A stretch of DNA of 64,000 nucleotides from Bryobacteraceae bacterium (GTDB lineage: Bacteria > Acidobacteriota > Terriglobia > Bryobacterales > Bryobacteraceae): assembly GCA_025055455.1 (NCBI GenBank), contig JANWXD010000003.1, forward strand, positions 155,774 through 219,773, given 5' to 3'. Positions 16,114-25,084 of the stretch are shown here, in pieces. Position 1 is the first letter of the stretch. Every line of letters starts with the position of its first letter. The position numbers were made by a program, and so were the translations under genes. Under the pieces are notes generated by a model. It had not been told where the DNA came from. It searched no databases and saw nothing but the letters and a program-made list of their open reading frames with translations.

Positions 16114-16820
16114 TCGAGCAACCGAGGCAGCAGTTCCGCCGCCTTGCCGCGAAGCGAGCAGTCCGACAGTGCGGAAAGCGGCGTTTCTTCGAGGTTGACT
16201 TCGATAAGGCGGGCGCCGGCGCCTCGCGCCAGGGGCGCCAGTTCCGCCGCGGGGTACACCAGCGCGGACGTGCCCACCACCAGCATCAACTCGGCCGAAC
16301 GCGCCGCGGCTTCGGCTTGCCTCCAAGCGCTGTCGGGCAGCGGCTCTCCGAACCAGACCACGTCGGGGCGCAACAGCCCGCCGCAGCGGCACCGAGGCGG
16401 CAGTTGCGGAAGCGGAGCCCGCTCGTCGCGGTCGGCGGCGCCGCAGGCCGTGCAGCGCACCCTCCAGATGTCGCCGTGGAGTTTGACCACGCGGCGGCTA
16501 CCAGCCCGCTCGTGCAATCCGTCCACGTTCTGCGTGACGAGCAAAAACTTCTCCTTCCGGCGTTCCAGTTCCGCCAAGGCTCGATGCCCCTCGTTGGGTT
16601 GGGCGCGCCGGATCAAAGCGCGCCGCCAGTCGTACCACTGCCAGACGAGCTCGGGGTCCCGCGCGAACGCCTCGGGGGTTGCCAGATCCTCCGGTCGGTA
16701 ATTTCTCCACAAACCGCCCGGACCGCGAAAGGTGGGCACGCCGCTCTCTGCCGAGATTCCCGCGCCGGTGAGCACCACGACGGAGGCAGCGTCACGCAGC
16801 CACTTCCGCGCCTGCTGCAC
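16110..16820 (-). CDS. cobB: Sir2-family NAD-dependent protein deacylase
   Basis: A 236-residue sirtuin: TGAGISAESGVPTFRG NAD-binding loop, QNVDGLH, catalytic His115 (KLHGDIW) and zinc Cys pairs at 123/126 (CTAC) and in the CRCGG segment. Y63 and R66 (YDWR) are the Y-x-x-R pair that marks class III sirtuins with desuccinylase activity, so both deacetylation and desuccinylation of lysines are plausible. GTG start; a TACCAT hexamer ends 8 nt before it, so the mRNA may be leaderless. It is the first gene of the minus-strand chain and divergent from the molybdate/sulfate transporter. Confidence 0.92.
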   Translation of the reverse strand: MQQARKWLRDAASVVVLTGAGISAESGVPTFRGPGGLWRNYRPEDLATPEAFARDPELVWQWYDWRRALIRRAQPNEGHRALAELERRKEKFLLVTQNVDGLHERAGSRRVVKLHGDIWRVRCTACGAADRDERAPLPQLPPRCRCGGLLRPDVVWFGEPLPDSAWRQAEAAARSAELMLVVGTSALVYPAAELAPLARGAGARLIEVNLEETPLSALSDCSLRGKAAELLPRLLE

Positions 16821-16872
16821 AGATTACCATGGTACTTGAGTTGCGCCACGCCGCGCCGATCCACGCCGCCTT

Positions 16873-18063
16873 GTGAGGAGCACCGACTTGGACGCCGCCA
16901 CGGCCGTCGCCTCGGCCCGAAAACCCCCCCTGCGCTTCGGCCGCAACGAGTGGTCGGGCGCCTTCGGCGACCTGGGCACCGACCTGCCGCTGCTCGTAGG
17001 GATCATTCTCGCGGCTCGCCTGGACGCGGCCAGTGCGCTCATCCTGTTCGGCCTGATGCAGGTCCTCACCGGTGTGCTCTACCGGATGCCGATGCCGGTG
17101 CAGCCGCTCAAGGCCATGGCCGCCTTGGTGATCGCGCAAAAGCTGCCGGGGAATTTGTTGCTCGGGGGCGGACTGGCGATCGGCTCGGCGATGCTCGTGC
17201 TATCAGCGACGGGTTGGATCGAGTGGTTGGCCCGCGTGGTGCCCAAATCGGTCGTGCGCGGCATCCAACTCGGACTGGGTTTACAGCTGGCGGGGATCGC
17301 GCTGCGGGAATACATGCGCGCGGACGGTCCGGCCGGCCTGATCTTGGCGGCGGCAGGTTTTGCGTTGACCGTGGCTTTGATCGGTCGGCGGCGGGTCCCG
17401 GCGGCGGTGATTCTGATTGTCATCGGCGCGGCGTACGCACTGACGTTCAAGCTCGGAGCGGGCATCTTCGGGCAAGCCTTCGGCTTCCGGCTCCCGGTGC
17501 TCCACCTGCCGGCGCTCTCCGATATCTGGACCGGCTTTCTCCGGCTGGCCCTGCCGCAACTGCCGCTTTCGATCGCCAACTCGGTGCTGGCCACCCGCCA
17601 GCTTGTCGAAGACTTCTTCCCGGAGCGAGCTCTCAGCGCGCGGCGCATCGGTTTGACGTACTCTGCCATGAATCTGATCAACCCCTGGTTCGGCGGCGTA
17701 CCCACCTGTCATGGGTCAGGGGGCTTGGCGGGCCACTACGCCTTTGGGGGACGTACGGGCGGGTCCGTGGTGATCTACGGTGGTCTCTACTTGGTGCTCG
17801 GTTTGTTCTTCAGCCGTGGCTTCGATCGAGTGATCCAAGTTTTCCCACTGCCCGTGTTGGGCGTTCTGTTGCTGTTCGAGGGACTCACCATGGCGGCTCT
17901 GGTGCGGGATCTTGGCCCGGACCGTCCCTCGTTCACGATCGCCGTGCTGGTGGGCTTGGTGAGCGTTTACCTGCCTTACGGTTACGTGATGGGCTTGTTG
18001 GGCGGGACGGCGTTGGCGGCCTTGTCCCGGCGTGGTTGGATCCGGCTGGGTGTGGATGCCTAA
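16873..18063 (+). CDS. MOT1-type molybdate/sulfate transporter
   Basis: A 396-residue polytopic membrane protein with about 10-12 hydrophobic helices. Signatures FGDLGTDLPLLVG near the N-terminus, MPMPVQPLKAMAALVIA and NPWFGGVPTCHGSGGLAGHYAFGGRTGGS match the MOT1 branch of the SulP superfamily (no STAS domain), which imports molybdate and possibly sulfate. Two Moco-related genes in this window (moaA, msrP) fit molybdate. The start could be GTG 16873, but GAGGAG at 16875-16880 lies 7 nt before a TTG at 16888, which may be the true start. Confidence 0.82.
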   Translation: MRSTDLDAATAVASARKPPLRFGRNEWSGAFGDLGTDLPLLVGIILAARLDAASALILFGLMQVLTGVLYRMPMPVQPLKAMAALVIAQKLPGNLLLGGGLAIGSAMLVLSATGWIEWLARVVPKSVVRGIQLGLGLQLAGIALREYMRADGPAGLILAAAGFALTVALIGRRRVPAAVILIVIGAAYALTFKLGAGIFGQAFGFRLPVLHLPALSDIWTGFLRLALPQLPLSIANSVLATRQLVEDFFPERALSARRIGLTYSAMNLINPWFGGVPTCHGSGGLAGHYAFGGRTGGSVVIYGGLYLVLGLFFSRGFDRVIQVFPLPVLGVLLLFEGLTMAALVRDLGPDRPSFTIAVLVGLVSVYLPYGYVMGLLGGTALAALSRRGWIRLGVDA

Positions 18064-18154
18064 GCCGCTCTGGCTCTGTCCCGGCCGCGCTGCCAACGAC
18101 TCGTCGCTTCGCCGGTTCTAAAGGTAGCGCCTCCAGGCCGCGCGGGCGCAGCAT

Positions 18155-18184
18155 TTGACGCCTTCTCGACCCCTCTGTTAGATT
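18155..18184 (+). promoter_or_regulatory. Promoter of the glycine cleavage operon
   Basis: -35 TTGACG at 18155-18160, 18-bp spacer, -10 TAGATT at 18179-18184. The ATG of gcvT follows 9 nt later, leaving almost no leader. No glycine riboswitch fits between the promoter and the start. Confidence 0.6.
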
Positions 18185-18193
18185 GGCGGTTTC

Positions 18194-19297
18194 ATGACTC
18201 GGCCCGCCGCGTGGAAGCGCTCGCCGCTCGATGCTGTTCATCGCCGCTTGGGCGCCCGCATGACCACTTTCGGTGGCTGGGAAATGCCCCTCTATTACTC
18301 GAGCATCGTCGAGGAACACCATGCGGTGCGCCGAAGTGTGGGTTTGTTCGACGTCAGCCACATGGGTGAAATCGAGATCCGCGGGCCGGAGGCCCTGGCC
18401 TTGGTCAGCTTCGTCACCACCAACGCGCCGGAGCGCCTCTCCGACGGGCAAGCGCAGTATTCCGCCCTGCTCTACCCCCACGGCGGTTTCGTGGATGACA
18501 TCCTAGTGCATCGGGTGAAACGCGATCATTTCTTCCTCTGCGTCAATGCAGCGAATCAAGAGAAAGACTATGAACACATCCGGGCCGCCAACCGGTGGAA
18601 CGCCTCGGTAGAGTTTGCTTCCGAACGATACGCCCAACTGGCGTTGCAGGGCCCCAATGCGCCGGCGGTGCTCCAGAAGCTTACCGCGACCGACTTGTCC
18701 ACGGTCCGTTATTACCGTTTCGTGGACGGTGAAGTCTGTGGGATCGCAGCCCGCATCGCGCGCACGGGTTATACGGGCGAGGATGGCTTCGAGCTGTACC
18801 TGGCGCCGGACCACGCAACGACAGTCTGGGACCGGCTGATGGATGCCGGCCAGGCGTTTCAGATCCGTCCCTGCGGCCTGGGAGCCCGCAACACCTTGCG
18901 GCTGGAGGCGAAAATGGCTCTTTACGGTCACGAAATTGACGCCTCCACCACGCCGTGGGAGGCGGATCTGGCCTGGATCGTGAAGATGGAAAAACCCGAG
19001 TTTCTCGGCCGGCAAGCTTTGGAGCGCCAGCAGCGCCAAGGTCTCCGGCGCAAACTGGCCGGTTTCGAAATGCGTGGACGGGGCATCGGGCGCGACGGGT
19101 ATCTGGTTCGCGCCGGCGGGCGTCCCTGCGGCTGGGTGACCAGCGGCGGACCGTCGCCGACCCTTGGCAAGAACATCGGCCTGTGCTATCTGCCGCCTGA
19201 TCTGGCGTCGCCCGGGCGCGACATCGAAGTCATGATTCGCGGCGAGCCGGTGCCCGCGATCACGGTTCCTACCCCATTTTATAAGAGAATACAATGA
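18194..19297 (+). CDS. gcvT: Glycine cleavage system T protein (aminomethyltransferase)
   Basis: A 367-residue tetrahydrofolate-dependent aminomethyltransferase. Motifs include MTTFGGWEMPLYYSSIVEEHHAVR, GLFDVSHMGEIEIRGPEAL, YTGEDGFELY, GLGARNTLRLEAKMALYGHE and the C-terminal GWVTSGGPSPTLGKNIGL. It releases ammonia from the aminomethyl-lipoyl H protein and forms methylene-THF. First gene of a complete gcv operon; its TGA overlaps the gcvH ATG. The final codons run into an AT-rich patch (see findings). Confidence 0.96.
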   Translation: MTRPAAWKRSPLDAVHRRLGARMTTFGGWEMPLYYSSIVEEHHAVRRSVGLFDVSHMGEIEIRGPEALALVSFVTTNAPERLSDGQAQYSALLYPHGGFVDDILVHRVKRDHFFLCVNAANQEKDYEHIRAANRWNASVEFASERYAQLALQGPNAPAVLQKLTATDLSTVRYYRFVDGEVCGIAARIARTGYTGEDGFELYLAPDHATTVWDRLMDAGQAFQIRPCGLGARNTLRLEAKMALYGHEIDASTTPWEADLAWIVKMEKPEFLGRQALERQQRQGLRRKLAGFEMRGRGIGRDGYLVRAGGRPCGWVTSGGPSPTLGKNIGLCYLPPDLASPGRDIEVMIRGEPVPAITVPTPFYKRIQ

Positions 19298-19683
19298 GCA
19301 TATATCCAGAGAATTACTTATATACAAAAGACCACGAATGGGTTCTTATTCAAAACGACACAGGAACTGTCGGCATTACTTACCACGCTCAGAGAGAGCT
19401 CGGTGACATCGTCTTTGTAGATCTGCCCAAACTTGGCACGGTAGTGGAGCAGGGCAAGCCCCTCGGCTCGGTGGAATCCGTCAAGGCGGTCTCGGATATT
19501 TACGCTCCGGTCTCGGGCGAGGTGATTGCTGTCAACGAGGCGCTGAGCGCCGCGCCGGAAAAACTGAATCAGGATCCCCACGGGGCGGCCTGGCTGGTCA
19601 AGCTGCGGTTGAACAACCCGGAAGAGGCCAAGAGCCTGCTGAGTGCGGCGGATTATCGGGCCTACGTAGGAGCGGAAGGCTAG
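19294..19683 (+). CDS. gcvH: Glycine cleavage system H protein
   Basis: A 129-residue lipoyl carrier. The lipoylation lysine sits in [15 protein letters not shown], and HEWV near the N-terminus and [11 protein letters not shown] near the C-terminus are family landmarks. It shuttles the aminomethyl group between GcvP, GcvT and the lipoamide dehydrogenase. The first 30 or so codons are unusually AT-rich and use ATA, TTA, ACA and AGA, unlike the remainder of the gene. It starts within the gcvT stop (ATGA) and ends 1 nt before the gcvPA TTG start. Confidence 0.96.
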   Translation: MSIYPENYLYTKDHEWVLIQNDTGTVGITYHAQRELGDIVFVDLPKLGTVVEQGKPLGSVESVKAVSDIYAPVSGEVIAVNEALSAAPEKLNQDPHGAAWLVKLRLNNPEEAKSLLSAADYRAYVGAEG

Positions 19684-19684
19684 C

Positions 19685-20998
19685 TTGCGGTACCTGCCGA
19701 AGTCGGATTCGGAGCGGGCCGAAATGCTGGCCGCGCTCGGCTTGAGTTGCCTCGAGGACCTGGTCGCACACTTGCCGCCGGAGGTGCTGCTCCGCCGTCC
19801 GCTCCAGTTGCCCCCGGGCAAGTCCGAGTACGAAATCGCCGCCTGGTTTCGGGCCCAGGCGGAGAAAAACGCGTCCGGCTACGCATGTTTTCTCGGAGCC
19901 GGGGCTTACCGGCACTACCGGCCGGTCCTGGTGGACGTGATTGCCTCCCGGGGCGAGTTCCTGACGTCGTACACGCCCTACCAAGCCGAGATCTCGCAAG
20001 GCACGCTGACGGCCATCTTCGAGTTCCAGAGCATGATCTGCCAGCTCACCGGCATGGAGGTGGCCAACGCCTCGATGTACGACGGCTCGACAGCGGCGGC
20101 CGAAGCAGCGCTGATGGCGGCGCGCATTACCGGGCGCCGGGGGCTCGTCACGGCGCGGACGCTACACCCCGAGTACCGGCAGGTGCTGCGTACTTACGCG
20201 CGCTTCGCCCAGCTGCCGGTGGCCGAAATCGCCTATGAGCCGGACTCCGGGGGCTTGGATCTGGCGGATCTGGAAACCCACGTCAACGAAGAGACGGCCG
20301 CCGTCCTCGTGCAATCGCCCAATTTCTTCGGCATCGTCGAGGACGTGCCCGCCGCGGCGGAGATCGCCCATCGGCGCGGCGCGTTGCTGATCGTGGTGTT
20401 CACTGAAGCCGTGGCCCTCGGCTTGCTGGCGCCGCCCGTGGAGGCCGACATCGTTGCGGGGGAGCTCCAGTCCTTCGCTATCCCTCCGAACTACGGCGGG
20501 CCGTACGTGGGCGTCATCGCCACCCGGGAGCAGCATATCCGGCAAATCCCGGGCCGGCTGGTGGGGGAAACCCGGGACACGCAAGGCCGCCGAGCCTATT
20601 GCCTCACGCTCGCCACGCGCGAGCAACATATCCGTCGCGAAAAAGCCACGTCGAACATCTGCACCAACCAGGCGCTGGTGGCGCTCATGGCGACCGTCTT
20701 CATGACCGTCTACGGCAAGCAGGGGTTGCGGGAGCTGGCCGAGCAGAATCTGGCCAAGGCGCACTATCTGGCCAACCGCGTCCAGCGGCGTTTTTCCGGC
20801 CCCTTTTTTAACGAATTCGTGGTGGTTTGCCAGAGTCGGCCGGAAGCGGTCAACGAGGCGTTGCTCGCGAAACGCATCATCGGCGGCCTGCCGCTCGGCC
20901 GCTTCTACCGCGAACTGGACGGCTGCATGCTCTTGTGCGTCACCGAGATGAACCGGCGCGAGGAGATGGATGTGGTGGCTGAGGCGCTGAGCTCATGA
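19685..20998 (+). CDS. gcvPA: Glycine dehydrogenase (decarboxylating) subunit 1
   Basis: A 437-residue PLP-fold type I protein forming the alpha half of the split P protein. The N-terminus [19 protein letters not shown] and the blocks [56 protein letters not shown] and [20 protein letters not shown] are characteristic. With GcvPB it decarboxylates glycine and loads the aminomethyl group on GcvH. The TTG start at 19685 sits just after the gcvH stop; no better start is nearby. Its stop overlaps the gcvPB start. Confidence 0.95.
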   Translation: MRYLPKSDSERAEMLAALGLSCLEDLVAHLPPEVLLRRPLQLPPGKSEYEIAAWFRAQAEKNASGYACFLGAGAYRHYRPVLVDVIASRGEFLTSYTPYQAEISQGTLTAIFEFQSMICQLTGMEVANASMYDGSTAAAEAALMAARITGRRGLVTARTLHPEYRQVLRTYARFAQLPVAEIAYEPDSGGLDLADLETHVNEETAAVLVQSPNFFGIVEDVPAAAEIAHRRGALLIVVFTEAVALGLLAPPVEADIVAGELQSFAIPPNYGGPYVGVIATREQHIRQIPGRLVGETRDTQGRRAYCLTLATREQHIRREKATSNICTNQALVALMATVFMTVYGKQGLRELAEQNLAKAHYLANRVQRRFSGPFFNEFVVVCQSRPEAVNEALLAKRIIGGLPLGRFYRELDGCMLLCVTEMNRREEMDVVAEALSS

Positions 20999-22482
20999 AC
21001 GGGAAGGCACGAACCCACATCTCGCAGAACGAGCCCCTGCTGTTCGAACTGAGCTCTCCGGGCAAACGGGCCTATCAATTGCCCCCACTCGATGTGCCCG
21101 CCGCCGACCCCCAGGCGGTGTTGGGGCGCGAGCGCGTGCGTCCGGAGATCGAGAATTTTCCTGAAGTCAGCGAAGTGGAGGTCCTGCGGCACTTCACGCG
21201 CCTGGCCAGCTGGAACTACGCCATCGACTTGGGCATGTACCCGCTCGGCTCCTGCACGATGAAGTACAACCCCCGCATCAACGAGGCCGTCGCCAACCTG
21301 GAAGGTCTGCTGTGGGCCCACCCCTACCAACCGGAATCCCTGTCTCAAGGATGCCTGGAGATCATGGCGGCGCTCGAGGCCGCCTTGGCCGAGATCACTG
21401 GCATGGACGCCGTCACGCTCCAGCCGGCGGCGGGCGCTCACGGGGAGCTGACAGGGCTGTTCTTGATTCGCGCGCTGCTCGCATCCCGGGGCAACCCGCG
21501 CAAGAAGATCCTGGTTCCGGATTCGGCGCACGGCACCAATCCCGCCTCCGTCACCATGGCCGGCTACGTGGTGGAAAACGTTCCCTCCTGCGAGCGCGGC
21601 ATGATGGAGCTGGCCACGCTCGAGCGCATGGTGAACGAGGATGTGGCCGCCCTGATGGTCACCAACCCGAACACGCTGGGCGTCTTCGAGCAGGAGATCA
21701 CGCGCATCGCGGCGCTCCTCCACGAGCGCGGCGCCTTGCTCTACATGGACGGCGCCAACATGAACGCTCTGGCCGGCATCGCGCGTCCTGGGGATTTCGG
21801 GGTGGACGTGCTGCACCTGAACCTGCACAAGACGTTTTCGACGCCGCACGGCGGGGGCGGCCCGGGCAGCGGCCCCGTGGCGGTCAAACGCCTCCTGGAG
21901 CCGTTTCTGCCCGTGCCACGTCTGGTGCGCCGGCAAGACGGCTGGGCCCTGGACTACGACCGGCCTCAATCCATCGGCCGGATGCGGTCCTTCTACGGCA
22001 ACTTCGGCGTGATGGTGCGGGCTTTGGCCTACATCATGGCCCACGGCGGTGACGGCCTCCGGAAAGCCACACTGGACGCGCTGCTCAACGCCGCCTATGT
22101 GCGCAAACGCTTGGAGTCGTATTACGAGCCCGCAACGCCCGCGCCTACCTTGCATGAGTGCGTCTTCAGCGACGCCCGCCAGGCGCGCCACGGCGTCCGC
22201 ACCGGAGACATCGCCAAGCGCCTCATGGACTACGGCTTTCATCCGTACACCGTCAGCTTCCCGCTCATCGTGCGCGGCGCGCTCATGATCGAGCCCACCG
22301 AGACGGAAAGCAAGCTCGAGCTGGACCGATTCGTCGAGGCCATGGTCTGCATCGCGCGAGAGGTCGAAGAAGATCCGGAGTTAGTGCGCACCGCGCCCCA
22401 CCACACCCGCGTGAGCCGCGTGGACGAAGCGCTGGCGGCGCGGCGGCCGGTCGTGCGTTGGCGACCGCCCTGCGGGAAATGA
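20995..22482 (+). CDS. gcvPB: Glycine dehydrogenase (decarboxylating) subunit 2
   Basis: A 495-residue PLP-binding half of the split glycine decarboxylase. The Schiff-base lysine is in [46 protein letters not shown] and [17 protein letters not shown] are conserved. The protein starts at ATG 20995 within the gcvPA stop (ATGA). It completes the operon; the E3 lipoamide dehydrogenase is not present here. No terminator hairpin was seen after the stop. Confidence 0.96.
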   Translation: MNGKARTHISQNEPLLFELSSPGKRAYQLPPLDVPAADPQAVLGRERVRPEIENFPEVSEVEVLRHFTRLASWNYAIDLGMYPLGSCTMKYNPRINEAVANLEGLLWAHPYQPESLSQGCLEIMAALEAALAEITGMDAVTLQPAAGAHGELTGLFLIRALLASRGNPRKKILVPDSAHGTNPASVTMAGYVVENVPSCERGMMELATLERMVNEDVAALMVTNPNTLGVFEQEITRIAALLHERGALLYMDGANMNALAGIARPGDFGVDVLHLNLHKTFSTPHGGGGPGSGPVAVKRLLEPFLPVPRLVRRQDGWALDYDRPQSIGRMRSFYGNFGVMVRALAYIMAHGGDGLRKATLDALLNAAYVRKRLESYYEPATPAPTLHECVFSDARQARHGVRTGDIAKRLMDYGFHPYTVSFPLIVRGALMIEPTETESKLELDRFVEAMVCIAREVEEDPELVRTAPHHTRVSRVDEALAARRPVVRWRPPCGK

Positions 22483-22498
22483 TGCGCCGTCCGTATGC

Positions 22499-22504
22499 TA
22501 TGCT
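22499..22504 (+). promoter_or_regulatory. Leaderless-type -10 element for the 22.5 kb two-gene module
   Basis: TATGCT, then GGCGAC (6 nt), then GTG at 22511. A second overlapping TATGCT lies 5 nt upstream. Confidence 0.45.
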
Positions 22505-22510
22505 GGCGAC

Positions 22511-22729
22511 GTGCCAAAGCCGGTGGTCGTCACGACGCCGTTCCCCGACCCGCGTGAAACCGCGCGGGTGCTCGGCATTTCCGCGGCACGTCGAAAGCGT
22601 CTCGAACAGATGCTCGAGAATTTGTGGGCGGCCGAAGAGGAGATCGAGGCCGGGGAAACTCGGCCCTCGGTGCGGGCGCTTGTCTCCCGCCGCCCCGGCT
22701 CTCGGCAGGGATCCGGGAAGCCCCGGTGA
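22511..22729 (+). CDS. Small HTH-like protein, first gene of a two-gene module
   Basis: A 72-residue basic protein. VVVTTPFPDPRETARVLGISAARRKRLEQMLENL suggests a short helix-turn-helix (ETARVLGISAARRKRL) after a TPFP lead-in, a pattern I associate with small acidobacterial proteins encoded directly before a larger partner. The tail is Arg/Ser-rich and probably disordered. Its TGA overlaps the GTG of the next gene (GTGA), so the pair is translationally coupled. GTG start 6 nt after TATGCT. A DNA-binding or antitoxin-like role is inference only. Confidence 0.5.
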   Translation: MPKPVVVTTPFPDPRETARVLGISAARRKRLEQMLENLWAAEEEIEAGETRPSVRALVSRRPGSRQGSGKPR

Positions 22730-23148
22730 CGCGCGTGCGGTGGCTCACAGACGGAGGAGCCCCAGGGCCCAACGGTCGCTCTACCGGGGCCTTCCTCAAC
22801 ACTCCACGCGATCAGAAGTACGAGCCGCTGTATTTGGCTTTTTCGGCGGGGTCATCCAGCTTCCGATTGATTCCCGTAGCGTCGATTCAGCTCCCTGGAA
22901 GCGAGCCGAGGCTGAAACGTATTCTAACGCTGATTCGCAGCTGCCGATTTTCCTTTCACGATCTGAGTCGTGTAGAGCCCGACCCAAACCCGCCCCACAC
23001 GCCCCGTTTTAACATGCCCTTCGAACTTGGCCTCGCTGTGGCCTGGGGTGCCACGACGCTTTCCCGCCATCAGTGGTTCGTCTTCGCGGCCCAGTCCATC
23101 GCGCAGCGCCGGTTCTTCGGGGCCCGCACCACCCCACGGACGACCTGA
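22726..23148 (+). pseudogene. TIR/nucleoside-deoxyribosyltransferase-like protein, C-terminally disrupted
   Basis: A 140-codon frame beginning at a GTG overlapping the previous stop. The segments FLNTPRDQKYEPLYLAF, RLKRILTLIRSCRFSFHDLS and PRFNMPFELGLAVAW form a recognisable family. The FELGLA piece resembles the catalytic-Glu helix of TIR-like and nucleoside 2-deoxyribosyltransferase folds (ELGxA). Relatives as I recall them continue after a WFVFE segment with LSDLxGTDPxIH and 30-40 more residues. Here HQWFVFAAQ is followed by an unrelated Arg/Thr-rich ending and a stop, just before the next gene. Likely a frameshift or deletion that removed the C-terminus. Enzymatic function is unproven. 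Confidence 0.5.
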
Positions 23149-23158
23149 ATCCCTGCCT

Positions 23159-25084
23159 ATGAGCGGCACGCGAGACCTGCTCGTCGTTGTAGGAGCCGTG
23201 CTGCTGCTCCGACTCCCCTTCCTCGATCACCCGATTCAGGGCGACGACATTTACTATTTGGCCGGCGCCCAGCACGCGCAAATCGAGCCGCTGCATCCCA
23301 ACCACGCGCGGTACGTGTTCCAGGGCGAAGTGGTGGCGATGCAGGGCCACCCGCACCCGCCGTTGAATGCATGGTTTTTGGGCGCATTGCTGGCCCTGCT
23401 CGGCGACATTCGCGAAGTGCCGTTCCATGCGGCGTACATCTCTTTCTCGCTGATTGCGGCGCTGGCGACGCTGTCTCTGGCCCGGCGGTTCACCCGCCGT
23501 CCCATCCTGGCGACCTTACTGTTTCTGGCCACGCCCGCCTTCGTCGTCAATGGCACTTCGCTCGAAGCCGACGTCCCGTTCGTTTCTTTATGGCTGGCCT
23601 CGACCGCCCTGTTCGTGTCTGCCGTGGAAGAGTCCTCGCGCGGCAAGCTCGTGGCTGCCGGCGGCGCCCTGTTTCTGGCCGCCCTGACGGCGTATCAGTC
23701 GGCCTTGTTGGTTCCGGTTCTGGCCACATACGTCTGGCTCCGAAGACGTACCTACTGGGCTGCTTGGGGCACGCTGGCTGTGATTCCGGCCACTCTCGTC
23801 GGCTGGCAGCTTTGGGAGCGGTTCAGCACCGGAGAGATGCCGCTGGCGGTGCTGGGAGGCTATTTCCAGACGTACGGATTGCAGCGCCTGCACAATAAGC
23901 TCCACAATGCCCTGGCCCTTGCGGTCCATGCGGCCTGGCTGGTGTTTCCTGGTCTTGCGCGGGCCGCTTTCCGTGGTCCGCGCTGGTGGATCGCGGCGGG
24001 ACTCGGCGCGGGGGCCGCTTGGTTCGACCCGCATCCTCTGTTTTGGGGGTCGTTTGCTCTCGGCGCGCTCGTGCTCGCTTGGTGCGCTGGAGCGGTCCGC
24101 AGTCCAGACTGGCAAACGCGGTTCCTGTGCGCTTGGGTGCTGCTGTTTTTCGCCGGAGCGCTCGTGCTGTTCTTTGCCGGAGCGGCGCGCTACTTGTTGC
24201 CGATCGCGGCGCCGGTGGCGCTGCTCGCCGTGCGGCGTCTGGAGAACCGTCCCGGCTGGCTCGCGGCGGGGTTCTCCGCACAGATGGGGTTGAGCCTGGC
24301 GCTGGCGTGGGTGAACTACCAGCACTGGGACGGCTACCGTCGCTTCGCTCAATCGCTGCGCAAGGAGACGGAGACGCACCGGGTCTGGATCAACGGCGAG
24401 TGGGGACTTCGGTTCTACTTCGAGGCCGACGGCGGGCTTCCCTTGTTGCGCGGTCAGGCCGTGCGGCCGGGCGAGTTCGTTGTCACCAGCGACTTGGCCT
24501 ACCCGATCGAGTTCACGACCGGTGGAGGCGTTCTGGCCCCCGTCCTCGAGAAAGAGATCCGCCCCAGACTCCCCTTGCGACTGATCGGACTCGGCGCGCG
24601 GTCCGGTTATTCGTCGGCTTCCCTCGGCCTGCGTCCCTTCGACCTGTCTACGGCGCCCGTGGACCGCGTGCGTTGGCTCGCCGTGCGCGAGCGCAAGCCG
24701 GAGCTGTCCTGGTTGCCCATGAATGCGCCGGAGGCGCCCCAGCAGATTGTCAGCGGCATCTACCAGCTCGAGGACAACCGCTTCCGGTGGATGGGAGAGA
24801 GGGCTGTAGTGCTGCTGAAAAATCCCGGCCGGGCCGCCCCGTTGCACGTCTCGCTGTACGTGCCGGAGCAAGCTCCGGGACGCCGCGTCTCGTTGAGCGT
24901 CGATGGGGTTACGGTCGCCGAGGAGACCTATCCAGCTCCCGGTTCCTACACCCTCGTTTCGCGGCCCGTGTCTGCGGCCTCCGAACAGCTCACGGTGGTC
25001 ATTGCCGTGGACCGGACCTTCTCGGTTCCGGGCGACCAGCGCCGTCTCGGCCTGGTGTTAGTGGCGGTGGGCTTCCCGCCCTAG
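23159..25084 (+). CDS. GT39/PMT-type membrane glycosyltransferase
   Basis: A 641-residue polytopic protein with about 9-10 hydrophobic helices in residues 5-400 and a soluble C-terminal part. LRLPFLDHPIQGDDIYYLAG is the first periplasmic loop with the acidic pair typical of GT-C/ArnT-PMT enzymes (GDD). HPHPPLNAWFLGALLALLGD is also family-like. These enzymes transfer sugars from polyprenyl-phosphate carriers to lipids or proteins on the outer face of the inner membrane. The start at 23159 (MSGTRDLLVVVGAVLLLRLP) puts the first helix at the N-terminus. Its stop overlaps the convergent peptidase stop by 4 bp. The acceptor is unknown. Confidence 0.78.
   Translation: MSGTRDLLVVVGAVLLLRLPFLDHPIQGDDIYYLAGAQHAQIEPLHPNHARYVFQGEVVAMQGHPHPPLNAWFLGALLALLGDIREVPFHAAYISFSLIAALATLSLARRFTRRPILATLLFLATPAFVVNGTSLEADVPFVSLWLASTALFVSAVEESSRGKLVAAGGALFLAALTAYQSALLVPVLATYVWLRRRTYWAAWGTLAVIPATLVGWQLWERFSTGEMPLAVLGGYFQTYGLQRLHNKLHNALALAVHAAWLVFPGLARAAFRGPRWWIAAGLGAGAAWFDPHPLFWGSFALGALVLAWCAGAVRSPDWQTRFLCAWVLLFFAGALVLFFAGAARYLLPIAAPVALLAVRRLENRPGWLAAGFSAQMGLSLALAWVNYQHWDGYRRFAQSLRKETETHRVWINGEWGLRFYFEADGGLPLLRGQAVRPGEFVVTSDLAYPIEFTTGGGVLAPVLEKEIRPRLPLRLIGLGARSGYSSASLGLRPFDLSTAPVDRVRWLAVRERKPELSWLPMNAPEAPQQIVSGIYQLEDNRFRWMGERAVVLLKNPGRAAPLHVSLYVPEQAPGRRVSLSVDGVTVAEETYPAPGSYTLVSRPVSAASEQLTVVIAVDRTFSVPGDQRRLGLVLVAVGFPP

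Noticed and set aside
18064..18193. Glycine riboswitch before gcvT
   Set aside because: Only 130 nt, the promoter lies at 18155-18184 and leaves almost no leader; no aptamer-like pairing seen.
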